A DNA stretch of 64,000 nucleotides from Siphonodentalium dalli. Lineage: Eukaryota; Mollusca; Scaphopoda; Gadilida; Siphonodentaliidae. Below, piece after piece: positions 10,670-23,452 of this stretch. Below the pieces are notes generated by a model. The model searched no databases, had not been told where the DNA came from, and saw only the letters and a program-made list of their open reading frames with translations. The first letter of the stretch is position 1; every line of letters starts with the position of its first letter. The stretch is from positions 58,302,025 through 58,366,024 of the forward strand of contig CP136068.1 in NCBI GenBank assembly GCA_032622095.1, read 5' to 3'. The translations under genes and the position numbers were made by a program.

Positions 10670-13463
10670 TGCTACTAGCAGGGTTACCCGGCGTTGCCCA
10701 GGTTAATGTATGCTGTGGATATTTGTTGGGAATAGAGAATGCTCTTGCTTAAAGTGTTATACGTTTTCTCATAAATTGTATATTCAAATAGCATCACAAA
10801 ACATGATTATTACAGTCATGGAATATAAGTAGTGGCTCACCTTGTCAATTGTCATTCTGTTTATCGCGATTAATCCATTCCACCAATAATGAAGTATTTA
10901 TTTATTTACAACTGCGTATACATTAGACGTTATAATATGATACATGAACATCATAAACACATTAGTTCGATAAAAGATGATAATTGGGTTTTACATATTG
11001 AGATGTATCAATCAATCTAGTGGGTTGGACTAAGATCTCGAGGACACCTGGCTATTATATCTCCACGAAGATACAGATGTTTCAAAGAAATTTCCGGGTG
11101 CTCCTCTGTTCATGGTGCTATATATTGGCTAAATATTCTCAGCTACATGTGCCAGGCACAGAGCGAGATTTTGAGTTGTTTATGTCAGTCGATGAGTCTA
11201 AAACCCTTGTCAGATGTCAGTATTGGTAGGATCCTGAAAAGTCTTGTGCTACTAACTGCATTTTCTTGTATATCAGAAGAAATTATATTTGACTGCACAC
11301 TGTTACCACTATTTTTGAACAGGCCTTCCATATCTCTTGACAAATTGTAACTTTTTGTGGAAACTGTATTGAATGGAACAGACTAAATTTTGTTATTATA
11401 TATATGCAATCCTCTTACGGTTCGAGGTCTCTCAGTTTGCACGAATATATCTATCTCTTCAATAGAATGATAAATATACGTTTAATGCTTCTTCTAGTTA
11501 TCTCTTTTTGCTAGCTCATTGTGTGAATGCCTTAATTGCCATTCACATATAAATATGACTGTTAAGAAGATATAACTGTTCAAGTGACTTATGTGGGTCA
11601 CCATATGTCGGGATTGTGAAATGTGAACGCCCAACTACTTAAAATGATATGGAGATGCCCTGGTGACTGTATATAACTTATATGTGGATATCGGCGAATA
11701 GCAATCTTATCAATGATAGTGCATATCCGCTCGCCATCCGTGACGCAAACGACAACAAGTGTGATTTAATTCATGGTATATCATTAGAGAAAAACGTGTA
11801 TGAATTTGGTGGAATTTGGTTTATTAAATCAATTGTTGATGCAACGCTGACTCGAACAACGCCATATTGCGAAGGTGATTATGTATTCGTTTGGTGGAAA
11901 TTAGCGACAAAACTATTTCACCATATTTTTTAAATTTCCCCTCCCACCAACAGTCATTTTAGAAAATTTTAACCCGCACCATTATCTTCCATGTAAAAAT
12001 GTACCCCTCTTAGAAAGCCTTGGTGCCATCTCGATTATACCGTGTGAATTTATATATAGAACGCACACAGACAGACAAAAAGACAGACAGCACGATTTTA
12101 TTTCTTGTATCATTTGAGAAGAACGTGTCTAAATTTGATGGTAATTGGTACTAAAAATATTTTGTATCAGTTTTGGTGACCCTCCCGTCCCTATTGCGGA
12201 CTCAAGCTGCACACACTAAGACTCATTAGAGATTAGAGATGCATATATATGAAATTGGTGAAAATAGGCGAGTATACAAATTCGTATCAAATTTAAGGTC
12301 CCCACATCTCTCACCCATAGGGCACCAATTTGGTTTATCTAAACCACACGATAATATTCCTCGTATCACGGAGAAGAATATGTATCAATCTGGTGGAAAT
12401 CGGCACTATACATATAGATATAATTTTGTGTGTCCCTCTCATCTCTTTATACCACTGACTCGAATGGCCCCATTTGTGACATCCTTAAACTACACGATTA
12501 CACTCCTGATATCATGGAGATGATTGTTTATAAGTTTGGTGATAATCGGCGACTAAACAATTTTTTTTATCAAATTTGGTGCCAATCCCTCCCCTCTCCA
12601 TCTCTCACCAAAAGAGCACCACTATGGCGTCTTTAAATCACCATTAGATTCCTCGTATCATGGATAAGAACGTATATCAATTTGGTGGAAATTGGCGCTA
12701 AAAAAATTGTGCATCAATTTTGGTGCCCCTGTCCCTTTCAATACAACCCTGACTCGAATGAGGCCACATTTGACAGATAAAAGCCACACCATTAGACTCC
12801 TCATACCATGGGGATGATTTTGTATAAGTGTGGTGGCAATCGGCGACTTATTATCAAATTTAGTGCCCACCCCCCTCCCAATCTCTCATCCAAAAACAAC
12901 AATTTGGCGTTGTTAAATCGCACAGTTAGATTCCTTGTATCATGAAGAAGAATATATATAAATTTGGTGGAAATCGGCGCTAAAATTAGTTTTATCAATT
13001 TTGGTGCCCCTCTCCCCTTCCGTTCATCCCCGACTCAAACAACGCCACTTTTGACATATTTAAACCACACCGTTGGATTCTTCATATCATGGGGATGATA
13101 ATATGTAAGTTTCGTGGCAATCGCGACAGAAAAAAAAATCTGCCCCCCCCTTCCGGGCACCCCTGATGCGAACGGCGCGACTTTTGCCATATTTAAACCA
13201 CGCCATTAGATTCATCATATTATGGGGATGATTATATATAAGTTTGGTGGCAATCGGCGACATTTTTTTTTCTGCCCCTCCCCCTTTTCTGCCCCTGACA
13301 ACAACGGCGTCACTTTAGAAAATTCTAACCCCGACCATTATCTTTCTCGTAAAAAGCTACTCCTAGTAGACCCATTTGGCATCATCTAGATGGTCCCCTG
13401 TGAATGTCTATAGAACACAGACAGACAGACAGACAGACATTCGCAAATATAGATATAGATGAA
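10670..13463 (+). repeat. Non-coding interspersed repeat, copy 2, made of ~150-bp monomers
   Basis: Same start (CTACTAGCAGGGTTACCCGG) and tail (ACAGACAGACAGACAT, ATAGATATAGAT) as copy 1. The first ~900 bp match 6512-7500 with many substitutions and indels, so the copies are old. Between 12,350 and 13,260 at least seven monomers follow each other at 134-150-bp spacing, alternating between the two types. No protein-coding content. Confidence 0.65.
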
Positions 13464-13975
13464 ATGACCTTGGGTGACAGGAATTCAGATTTGTGAAAAT
13501 GGGATCACAAAATCAAATAAGGGCAGAGCCAGGGACATAACTATTTCACGCCATAGTAATTCTTAAAACATGTTTGCAAGAATTAGTTGGCTTATTTAGC
13601 ATGGAATGTTCTTGATTGACTGGAATTCAGATTTGTTAAAATGGGGTCACCAGGTTAAATAGGGGCCAAGCGAATGACTGTTTCCCTCCATAATACTTCA
13701 AATGCTTCCTTCACAAGAACCATCAGGTCTATTTTACTGATATTTAGTATGAAGGGTTCTTTGGTGACTGGGATTCAAATTTATTCAGATGGAGTCACCA
13801 TGTCCAATAGGGTGGGACCAGGGACATAACTATTTGTCTCGATCTATAGTAATTCTTAAAATGTCTTCTCAAGAGAGGTTGGAGTATTTAGCTTACATAT
13901 AATATGGAAGGTCCTTTGGTGACTGAGATTCAGATTTGTTAAAATGAGGTCAACCTGTCAATTTATTAACCGAGT
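13464..13975 (+). repeat. Tandem monomers of the AGCTCACCTG family
   Basis: Three to four diverged monomers of about 130-150 bp. Each has GATTCAGATTTGTTAAAATG, a GGTCACCAGGT clause, ACATAACTATTT and CATAGTAATTCTTAAAATG. No open frame of interest. Confidence 0.6.
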
Positions 13976-14129
13976 GCACTAAATTTGATTCGAGCCGAGA
14001 TTTAGAGATCCTCTATATATCATATATAAAACCTAATTAAATATTCACCGTAATACTATGTAGGGATTCACAACTCTGGGGAAAAAATGTCTACCTTATA
14101 AAATAAATTTAGATCAAGATAAACAAACA

Positions 14130-16790
14130 TTGATGATGTAACAGAAATACTGATTTCTTTTCAATATGTTGACTTTGGAAAAGAGTTGCATTGGCTGGGA
14201 TGGTGACTTTATCACCTTTCAGTGACGTTGGTAATATCCGTATTGTGTAAGAGGTTAAATAGCCCGGTGGCTTAGGGTCAAAATTTAGCAAAATCGTGAC
14301 AGACCTGGATTAAAGCATGAAACTTTGCCGATATGTAAAATGGAATATGGGGAAAAAATTTGGAGGGGGGTGCCCGGGCTGCGGGTCATGGTTCAGGAGA
14401 ATTTCTTGTTTCCATGGTAACGTCATAACATATTTGGGGAAAAGTGAAAAATGCCCCAGTATGGAAACAGTTAGACTTGTGTTTGAATAAATGATGTGAA
14501 CTCATAGTGCAATCAATGGTTCATCAACTGAACTGGGTCACTAGGACATGTAGGGTCAAGGTCAACCACTAAGGTCAAGGTCATTGGAAAATATATCATT
14601 TTTCTGTCTATTTTTTATTGATGGTCTCATATGCCGCCAACCCTAAAGCTTTAGTCATAAAGGCATTCCCTTTCATAAATGCACAAAAAATAGGGCATCA
14701 CCACTATGTTCAATTTGGTATATGATATACTTTATTTCATATGGTCATTGTTTACTTTTGATAACCTTAAGTTTAGATCATCACATTTTTTAGATACCAC
14801 TTTTTATGGTATTTGTGCAATTACGGCCTGGACTATGCTAAAGATAAATCAAGTAAATTTTAATTTGACCCTCACAAATAAATATTAAATATAGTCATAC
14901 GACGTAAATATAGAGCGATTGTGTTGGGTTAATATTAATATTAGAGTTTTTGAGTTGAGTTGGTAATTTTAATACATAACATACATCTTGTTGCCATGGC
15001 AACTGCTAGCGAAAATATCGTAAAATTACCATTTTCAAATGAAAATGATAACGCTTTGCGAATAATTTCTCAGAATGTATTCCACCGACATGTCCTATAT
15101 CAGAAATTCATTCACTTCGGAGGTAAAATGTGGACTTATATGAACATAATTATGGTTTCCACGACAACCATTATCCCAAATAATGTCACAATGGCCAATT
15201 CAATTGACTTTTTGTGTATTACTTCCTCAATTTTGTTCAGAAAAACTTCAATGCGTAATACTATCCGCGGGGTAAGTTAGTCATACATGTCCATTACAAA
15301 TAATATGTTGGGTGGACCCAATGTACTTGTTTCCATAGCAATTGTTTCAAATTTGATAACTGACATAGTAACATTTCTGTCAACTTCAGTAGACTTTAGA
15401 AGATTATCGAATGCTAAAATCTACATGGGTAACTAAGATATTATTGCCGAAAAAGGCAACCACATAAATTAATTATACCTGTTGTACTATTGCATGTACA
15501 GTAATTCGATTCTGTCCTATGGCAGCACAGTTACAAAACATATCTTCAATCCATGCAAAAATGAAAAACACGTTGTTCTATGATCGGAGACGTGGCTGGA
15601 GGGTCTCTGCTGGGAGTGTCTGCCTTGGAATTTTCAACTGAACTCTCCCACTTGATCCACACCAACATATGGGTCTGGTCCAACCATTTTTGACGGAGAT
15701 ATGTCCCTTCCCGACTCAGATGTGACATGAGCATCATAAAAATACAGGTCAAATTCGAAAATGGTTTGGTTCAATGAATGTTATCTGTTATGCCCCTTTT
15801 TGACTCAGAATTTCTTTTTAATTTTGGTGTCGGGAACTTCATTTAGTGTGTACAATTTTACCCTCTCTGTTAAACTTTCCACCAACTCCTCAAGGTCTCA
15901 TGGGAGCATGATTCTCTCAGTCCATATCCATACTGCTGTGTACCGGTACTCCCTGATAATACGGTCGTTGTCACACCCCATGTCTTTTGATCTAGATTGT
16001 AGATCCCTTCAGACCGTGGTCTTATTCCATTCCCTTTTCTCAATTGAAACTCGACTGTTAATATGGCGAGAGACCGTTGGCGTGCGTCCTCGTGTGGCAA
16101 CAAACCAATATAACATCGCCTTTTTTTATATGGATTCTGACCATTTTTGAACGATTTTCGAGTGAAAAACATGGCCGCCGGCAGCTATCTTGGATTTCTC
16201 GCTTTGTATGACTAAATCCTTTGCCACACCATACAGACCATATCCCTCATCCGATCAACAACAAACTTCATACCAATCATCGGGGTGTCCTATAGATGGG
16301 AGCCATCAATTTTCCCCAAAATCCGTTAAAAAACATGACTGCCAGCAGCTATTTTGGATTTCAAAATTGAATCCATCGCCGCACATTGCAACCCGCATTT
16401 AATATATATTTTTTATGTTAACTGACCTTTGGAGCAATGGAATAAAATTTCACCAAAAATCACCATTGGGATTCTAGTCATATTACAAAAAGAAATGAGC
16501 AGAACTGTGCAATGTAAGTGAGGCATACCTTTACTTATAATATTCCAACTCAATGGAACCAAAAACGTCATTTTGACTCAAAATGACCGGCAAGATGGCG
16601 GCTTAATTATGGGGGGAGTAGATATATTGCCCCAGCCCGCCGTGCAATTACTTACACGTTGTGGTTGATAGATAACATCAACTTATATGCCTTCTACATT
16701 GAATACAAACATTGCTGATACACCTTGGTTAATAGTCACTATTGTAACCACTGACATTACCAGAACTATTGGATTTTTCTCTCACAAAGT
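14130..16790 (+). repeat. Left arm of a large diverged inverted repeat
   Basis: Two stretches pair with the right arm on the opposite strand. 14,250-14,600 matches 20,740-21,080 (shared clauses ATTAAAGCATGA, GGGGGGTGCCCGG, CCACTAAGGTCAAGGTCAT). 16,350-16,790 matches 18,915-19,415 (CACTGCAACCC-like clause, GTTAACTGA, TCTCTCACAAA). The middle is more diverged and holds a satellite-like insertion (CATGGCCGCCGGCAGC) near 16,170. Open frames at 15,546-16,172 match no family I know. Confidence 0.65.
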
Positions 16791-16794
16791 TAAA

Positions 16795-18580
16795 ATATGA
16801 TTATGAATTATGTATATGCAAGTGTGGAATGTATGAATGGCCGTGTGTGGGGTACTTGTATATCTGGAAGAGCTGTATGGTCATTGGTGAGGTGTATATG
16901 TATACAGTGTTTGCGCTGGACCGAAAAATATTGTGGCCAAAAGTTTAGCCAAATGTATAACAATTTATTCAAATTAAATCCTCATTTTCTGAGCAGTTCA
17001 GAATTGATGACTAAAATATTTGTTTTAAACTTTATTTGTTACTCAGAATAAAATCATAATTAAAACAACTTTAAACAACAAAATATTTCAGGAACATAAT
17101 TATAGGTCGCTAACTAATAAAGTAATGAGCTGTGTTAGTTGTCATCGCTATTTTCTCTGAGATAAAAAAAATGTTGCTTATTATCATGAGATGATAACTG
17201 TTGAATATCTATTGATTTCAAACCTTTCATGATGTGAAGCTAGATTATTATTAGACGGGAGACAGATTTTCATGGTACGATATTCCCGAAGTGCGAAATA
17301 CTATCGTCGCCTAACTTCGTAGAGTCTGTCGATCTATTCAGCACTTTTGAATTAGCTTCCCGTCTCCATTTGTGGTAAACAAAATGTTTGGCCAAATGAA
17401 ATTTGTATTGGCCAATTTCGAAAAAAATTGGCCATTGGCCAATTTGGCCACTGATAGCGCGAACACTATGCATACCTGGAGTGACCGTATGGTCATTGTT
17501 AGGGTGTATATGTATATCTTGGGTGGTTATATGGCCATCGGCGTGGAGAATATGTATACTGGGGTAACTGTATGGGTAATGGTGAGGTGAATAGGTATTC
17601 ATTGCGTGACTGTATGATCATGACTGTGGTGAATATGTATGTATGGTTATGGGTCAGGCCTGGGAGTGTACCTGGTGTGCCTACATGGTGACTAATTACT
17701 GTATGGTCATGTGTGAGGTGTACGGGTGTACCCAATTGTGGCTGTATGGCCATGTGTGAGGTGTTTTGTCTATAAAGCAGGTGGCCATATGGCCATTGGT
17801 GGGGTGTATATGAAGGCATTGAGTTACTGTTGTCATGGTTGGGTGTATATGTATATATCGAGTGGCTATATGGCAATGGGTGTGGTGAATAGGTATACAG
17901 GGAGTGACCATATCGTCAATGGTGAGGTGAATAGGTATACATGATACAAGGAGTGACTATGATTCTGTGTGTGGACCATAGGTATACAGAAAGTGACCAT
18001 ATATATGGTCATGGGTCAGTTGCAGGAGTATACCCGGTGTACCTGCATGGTGACTCATGTCTGTATGGTCATGTGTGGGGTGTGCATGTATACCCAAGTT
18101 TGGCTATGTGGTCATGGGTGAGGTGTATGTGTATAAAGCATTTAGCTACATGGCCATTGCTGAGGTGTATATGTATACCTGGAATGATTCAATGGTCATG
18201 GTTGGGTGTATATGTATATCTTGAGTGGTTATAGGACCATGGTTGTTGCGAATATGTATATATGGATGCCAATAGTGAGGTGAATATATATATACCAGGA
18301 GGGACTGTATTATAGCCCATCAATGTATGATCATGCATGTGGTGAACAGATATATAGTGACTAAATAGTCATGGGTCAGGTGTATGAGTATATCTGTTGT
18401 GTCTGTATGGTGACTCGGGGCTGTATGGTCATGGGTGGGGTGTACGGATATACCCAATGGTGGCTGCATGGTCATGGGTGAGGTGTTTGTATATAAAGTG
18501 AGTGGTTATATGGTCATTTGTCTGGTCTATATATAGAGTAACACTATGGCCATGGGTGTGTCGCAAAGGTGGGCCTATGG
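16795..18580 (+). repeat. ~43-bp minisatellite at the centre of the inverted repeat
   Basis: Degenerate tandem copies of about 43 bp containing GTATGGTCAT, GGTGAGGTGTATATGTATAC and CTGGAGTGAC. The run is split by a hAT-like insertion at 16,906-17,467. Open frames on both strands across it (for example 17,941-18,234) are by-products of the repeat. Confidence 0.75.
16906..17467. mobile_element. 562-bp hAT-like non-autonomous transposon in the minisatellite
   Basis: Ends are AGTGTTTGCGCT and AGCGCGAACACT, an imperfect terminal inverted repeat of hAT character. The 8 bp on the left are ATGTATAC (16,898-16,905) and on the right ATGCATAC (17,468-17,475), an 8-bp target duplication with one change, as hAT elements make. 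Joining the flanks restores the minisatellite phrase GTATACCTGGAGTGAC. There is no transposase. Confidence 0.75.
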
Positions 18581-18914
18581 TGGCTATCGATTTCCACAAT
18601 AACTCAAGTATATGCTAATCAATAGAGATGTTTAGTTGTCAGTTGATTAAGTAACATTTTAATAACCAAGTACTAGTGAGTTACAATTTGATACCTTTTC
18701 GGAACAGCATAGAATAATGTATGGGATATATGTGGATTTTTTACATATCTGATTGCCATTTTGCAAGCCATCTTGAGTAATTTTGTCTAAAAAACACCCC
18801 CCGTGTGACACATTTAAGACAGTTCAAAACGATAAACACCTTTAATACCAAAGATAGTTCAATTTTACTTGAAAAAAATGGTCCAAACCTGAAAAGTTAA
18901 TTTGTATATCGCGT
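18581..18914. other. Spacer between minisatellite and right arm
   Basis: No gene or clear repeat seen. AT-rich with several short poly-A and poly-T runs. Confidence 0.4.
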
Positions 18915-21215
18915 TTGTGAGAGAGAAATCCAATATGTCTTGTAATGTCAGTGGTTACAATAGTAACTATTAACCAAGGTGCATCAGCAATGTTAGTATT
19001 CAAAGTATAGAAGGATTATAAGTCGATTTTATTCATGAACCACAACTTGTAAGTGATTGCAAGGCGCGCTGGGGCAATATATCGACCATTTTCCATAATA
19101 TGACTGCCATTTTGAGTCAAAGTGACCATTTTGGTTCCATTGAGTAGGAATATTCATAGGTAAAGGTGTGCCTCATTGCACAATGCACAGTTCTGCTCAT
19201 TTCATTTTGTAATATGACTAGGATCCCAATGGTGATTTTTTGTGAAATTTTATAGCACGTTCTGTAAAATCAAAATTTTGAGAGAACGGAAGGGACTGTG
19301 AGTCTGTGACTCACAGAATGGCATATTTCATTGCTCCAATGATCAGTTAACATTAAAAATATATAATAAATGTGGGTTGCAGTGTGCGGCTACGGATTCA
19401 AATTTGAAATCCAATGATCTGTTAACTTAAACAATTTTAAATAAAGTTGCAATTCTCATCAGTTCCAATCAGCAGAAACTAATCTAGAAAATATTAGTGA
19501 AAAATAGTCACATTTTCCACAACCAGCGACCATTTTGATGGCTATCTTGGAATGGGATTTCCAATTTTGCCATAAAACGCTAACATTGTGTCTTAGCTTC
19601 ACAATAATATATACATTTGTATACATATGTCAAGATTTACTCTCTATAATTTACATCAAACTAACTTATAGTGCCTCGTCTTAAAACACGGCGACCATGT
19701 TGGACGCCATCTTGTTTCGTGTCTACACGGCCACTTTCTTTCCGTGTTAACATTGCTTAATATAAGTTGAGGGACATAACAAGGAAGAAAATGAGTGAGG
19801 TGAAGTTAAGACCTGTGGTGTGCGGTGTACAAGTACCCTATCAGCTTCCAGACTATTATATTTGCATTTGCATTGCCATCGCGTGACCTTTTTGACATCT
19901 TGTGACGTCGTCAGTGATATAGAGTATTCCAATACCTACAAAATGACACATCACCTGTTAAATTCAATCTCAATGACATCCCCATAAATGGGATACTACC
20001 CCCCCATCATTATGGTAACACATTAGGGTACATAATAATACAAAAGAAGTTAAGTTATGGAGTGGGTGCACCAGGGGTCCTACCAGCTCATGGACTAATG
20101 CAACAAATTGAGGTTGGTTAATCATACAGACAAATAATATGACCTAAAGTGATAGACAGCATTTTTTTTCACAATGACCTTGACCTTTCACAATGACCTT
20201 GACCCTTGAGATGAGTACTGGCGGTCCGTTATGGAGAATATATTTATATAAATATTATTATATAACTATATCCACCAATAAGTCCACTGCTATCACCAAT
20301 ATACTTCATATATGATCATTTTCCAGAATTCTCAGATATCACACACTGTTGCTATGGTAACACCATTTTTCAGGAAACTGAGTGATATGAAGCGTGTCAA
20401 CGTTGGTTTCCAATGTCTCCAGTATATGGGCTTTATGAAAAAATATGTTGCTGAAAATCCACAAAACATTTTACGAAACCCATTGTTTTTATTACAAATG
20501 ACAGGCTATTACCATGGCAGTTGGCAGCTCAGATGAAAAATTCTGAAATTTCAGGCCCTGATTATGACAATTCAAACAGTTCAAACTGGAAAACAAAATA
20601 CATCTATAAGGCAGTTCATACACCAAATTGAAGGCAAGAAACCTTCGATTCTACATAAATTACATGGTTTGGGTTAATTGCGAAATAGGGACATTTAGGG
20701 GCAAGTGAATGCTGAATTACTAGTTGTAAATGAACAAATTACTAAATGACCTTGACCTTAGTGGATGACCTTGACACAAATGCCTCTCCCCATTTATATT
20801 ATGAAGTGGCCAACCACTTGTATTCTGAACTTAGATACTAATATCAAACATAGTACCAATTAGTTTAACAGAAACAGGTATTTTCCGATTCCTCCAATTT
20901 TCCAGATGCTGTTGCCATGGAAACCAGATTTATTCCTCACCACGATCTGGTAGTCCGGGCACCCCCCGCCAAAAAGATTACCCTATGTTCAAAGAACATA
21001 TGTACCAAATGTCATGCTTTAATCCGGCCAGTCACGATTTTTTTGTTAATCCACTGGGCTAAAACCAATAATACCGGTATTCTACTCACTGATATATCTC
21101 CAGCTGTGAAGTATTTGAAACCCAAGTTACCATTTTACTTCTTTTTATATATTGATGTATCGATCATGCCATATTTGTTATTTTTAATGGTTACATATTT
21201 TTCTCTATTTTCAGT
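18915..21215 (-). repeat. Right arm of the large inverted repeat
   Basis: Reverse-complement partner of 14,130-16,790. It carries a ~65-bp segment near 19,258-19,320 that the left arm lacks, including a short GTGAGTCTGTGACTCAC palindrome. The arms are clearly related but far from identical. No transposase or other protein is visible. Confidence 0.65.
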
Positions 21216-21256
21216 TGAGCATTCTAATATTCAGATGGATCTTCAATTTAGTGTTT

Positions 21257-21574
21257 GGTATGTCTGTTTATATATATATGCCTGGCGTCCTTTTTAAAGC
21301 GGGTTGTGTATGCAAGTTTAATTGATCGCTGATTATACTATGTACTAACTGTAACAGCCGGTCATATGATTAGTTCATTCCCACATTCTATATTTGACCA
21401 TGATTTAAAAAATGGGGTATGTCTGTTTATATACATATGCCTGGCGTCCTTTTTAAAGCGGGTTGTGTATGCAAGTTTAATTGATCGCTGATTATACTAT
21501 ATACTAACTGTAACAGCCGGTCATATGATTAGTTCATTCCCACATTCTATATTTGACCATGATTTAAAAAATGG
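21257..21574 (+). repeat. 159-bp perfect-like tandem duplication
   Basis: 21,257-21,415 and 21,416-21,574 are adjacent copies, both running from GGTATGTCTG to AAAAAATGG. They differ at only about three positions, so the duplication is recent. Confidence 0.9.
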
Positions 21575-22233
21575 TCATAAGATAGGCACTCATTTTCATT
21601 ACAGACAAGGATTTTGTTTCATTCACTGCCATCTACCAGAAGTTTGACTCATGATTGTCTTCATTTATATTTCCTACATTGTCTATCTTTCTCTGCTTAC
21701 ACCTTTTCATATGTTCCCTCCTAAAGTACAGCACACCTACCTCATCTAATACCTCTACCTCCTCTCATTTACTTCAAACCAATTAACTATCAGCACACTT
21801 ATTATATCCCTCGTAATGAAGATACGAGGGCTTATTTATAAATTAGCTCGTTAGTCCAGCTGTGTGTTGGGGCATACGTCTGTCCATCCAGGCATATATC
21901 TCAGCCTGGGTTATCGTATCGGAATGAATGTTGGTATGGCTGCTATCATGACTGCTTTCAAATGAGGGGCAAATGACTTTGTTCGCATTTTCCATTCTAG
22001 AGTTATCCTTTTATGTTTATCTGGAAATGTGGGTTCTTTGTCTGTCTGCGCAGATATCTCAGCCATGGGTTAGGTTAATATAGTTTATATATATTTTGGA
22101 TTTTTAAGTGATATAGTTTGCTTAAATAACTTTTGTTTCAAAGAGGGACAAAAACAGAACAATGAAGAACAAAAATCACCACCGTTCTTTTCGGTAGACG
22201 TCTCAAAGAAATCCAACCTTCTACAATATTTCC
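21575..22233. other. Spacer, no gene seen
   Basis: AT-rich sequence. A clause near 21,830-22,080 (TTAGCTCGTTAGTCCAGC, ATATCTCAGCC twice) looks like another old interspersed repeat. No supported coding region. Confidence 0.4.
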
Positions 22234-22885
22234 AGTGTTCGCGCTGTCGGTGGCCAATATTTTACGAAATTTGCCGATAAAAATTTCATTTGGCCAAACA
22301 TTTTTTTACCCCAAATGGAGACTGAAAGCTAATTCAAAAGTGCTTAATAGATCGACAGTGCTGACAAAGTTAAGCGACAAAAGTATCGCCGTTCTTGAAC
22401 ATGCAGGTTTCGTACAAATTTAGTTTTTGTAACGGGAGCGTTGATTGAAAGGCGACAGCTGTACAAAGGGGACACACAACTCTTTGACATCTAATCAGTG
22501 TTTTTTTGTTTATGTATGCTTTGAAGAGAGTTGTTATCAGTAAGCGCAATGTTTATTGGATTTAAAACACAATCGTCAAACCGCTTAATCTGTACACTGG
22601 TTATGTATTTTGTTGTTGATTAGGCAGTCTGTAAGATAAAATACGATAATTGGATGTACAAGCGAGCAGTACTTAACTCAGTGGCATGTCAGTTATGTAA
22701 TGTGTCATAAACTGCCTCCCAACTAATAACAACAACCTGGCTTCACATCAGAAAAGGATAATTTGAATACAATAGATATTCAATAGTTATCACCTCATGA
22801 TAATAAGCAACTATTGTTTTTAATTTGGCGAAAATATCGATGACAGCTAACACAACTCATTACTTTATTAGTTGGCTACCATGGT
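22234..22885 (-). mobile_element. Second, incomplete copy of the hAT-like element
   Basis: Begins AGTGTTCGCGCTGTCGG and is the reverse complement of the right part of the 16,906-17,467 element. Shared clauses are CATTTGGCCAAACA, AATTCAAAAGTGCT, ATTCAATAGTTATCA and CATTACTTTATTAGTTGGC. It contains about 250 bp that the smaller copy lacks (about 22,440-22,740). I could not find its other inverted end after 22,885. Confidence 0.6.
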
Positions 22886-22924
22886 GTTATTAGTGTAAAC
22901 ATATTTTATTCCAATCAAAATAAT

Positions 22925-23452
22925 AACATATATAAACATTTAACAGACATTTTACAGGAGTATAGAATAATATAAATTTGATTGATTGGAAAGGGGATTA
23001 AACAACAAGCCCAAGGGCTTTTATTAAGTTTGGTCCCCTTTTGTTTCGCGCCCGCTCTTCAAGTGTAGAGAGGGGGTCGGACGGGAAGGAATGAAAATAT
23101 CATAATTATAGTAATGATGATGTCGTTAGAAGCAGGGAGAGAGATTGTGAACGAGAAAGAGATAGAGAGGACGAGAGAGAGAAAGAGAGAGAGAGAGATA
23201 GAGAGAGATAAAAGGGATGAGATGCTGGGAGAGGGGGTAGTTTTCAATAGTTGAGTTGATTTATTGCGTATTAGTAATGATGCTCGTCTATAGTATTCTT
23301 CGTGCGTCATGCACCATGGGAGGGGGTCAAGCCCAGATATTAATTGGTTGCATTTGTCAATTTGTAATTAGGCATAAACAGTGGGGAATATCATGATGCC
23401 GCATAACTCAACCAGAATCCAAAGCAGTTCGTTGTCCGTACAGGTGATAGAA
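22925..23452 (-). other. Probable 3' untranslated region of the LINE
   Basis: Lies directly downstream (minus strand) of the reverse transcriptase stop codon at 23,453. It ends with AATAAAAGCCC and a T/A-rich tail, as non-LTR elements often do. It includes a (GA)n-type run at about 23,140-23,215. The boundary at about 22,925 is inferred from the change in composition. Confidence 0.45.
23140..23215 (+). repeat. GA-rich simple repeat
   Basis: Imperfect GAGA microsatellite, purine-only over long stretches on the plus strand. Confidence 0.85.

Noticed and set aside
15546-16172. Possible gene on either strand in the left arm of the inverted repeat
   Set aside because: Frames are short, broken and match no family I know; the matching right arm does not keep them open.
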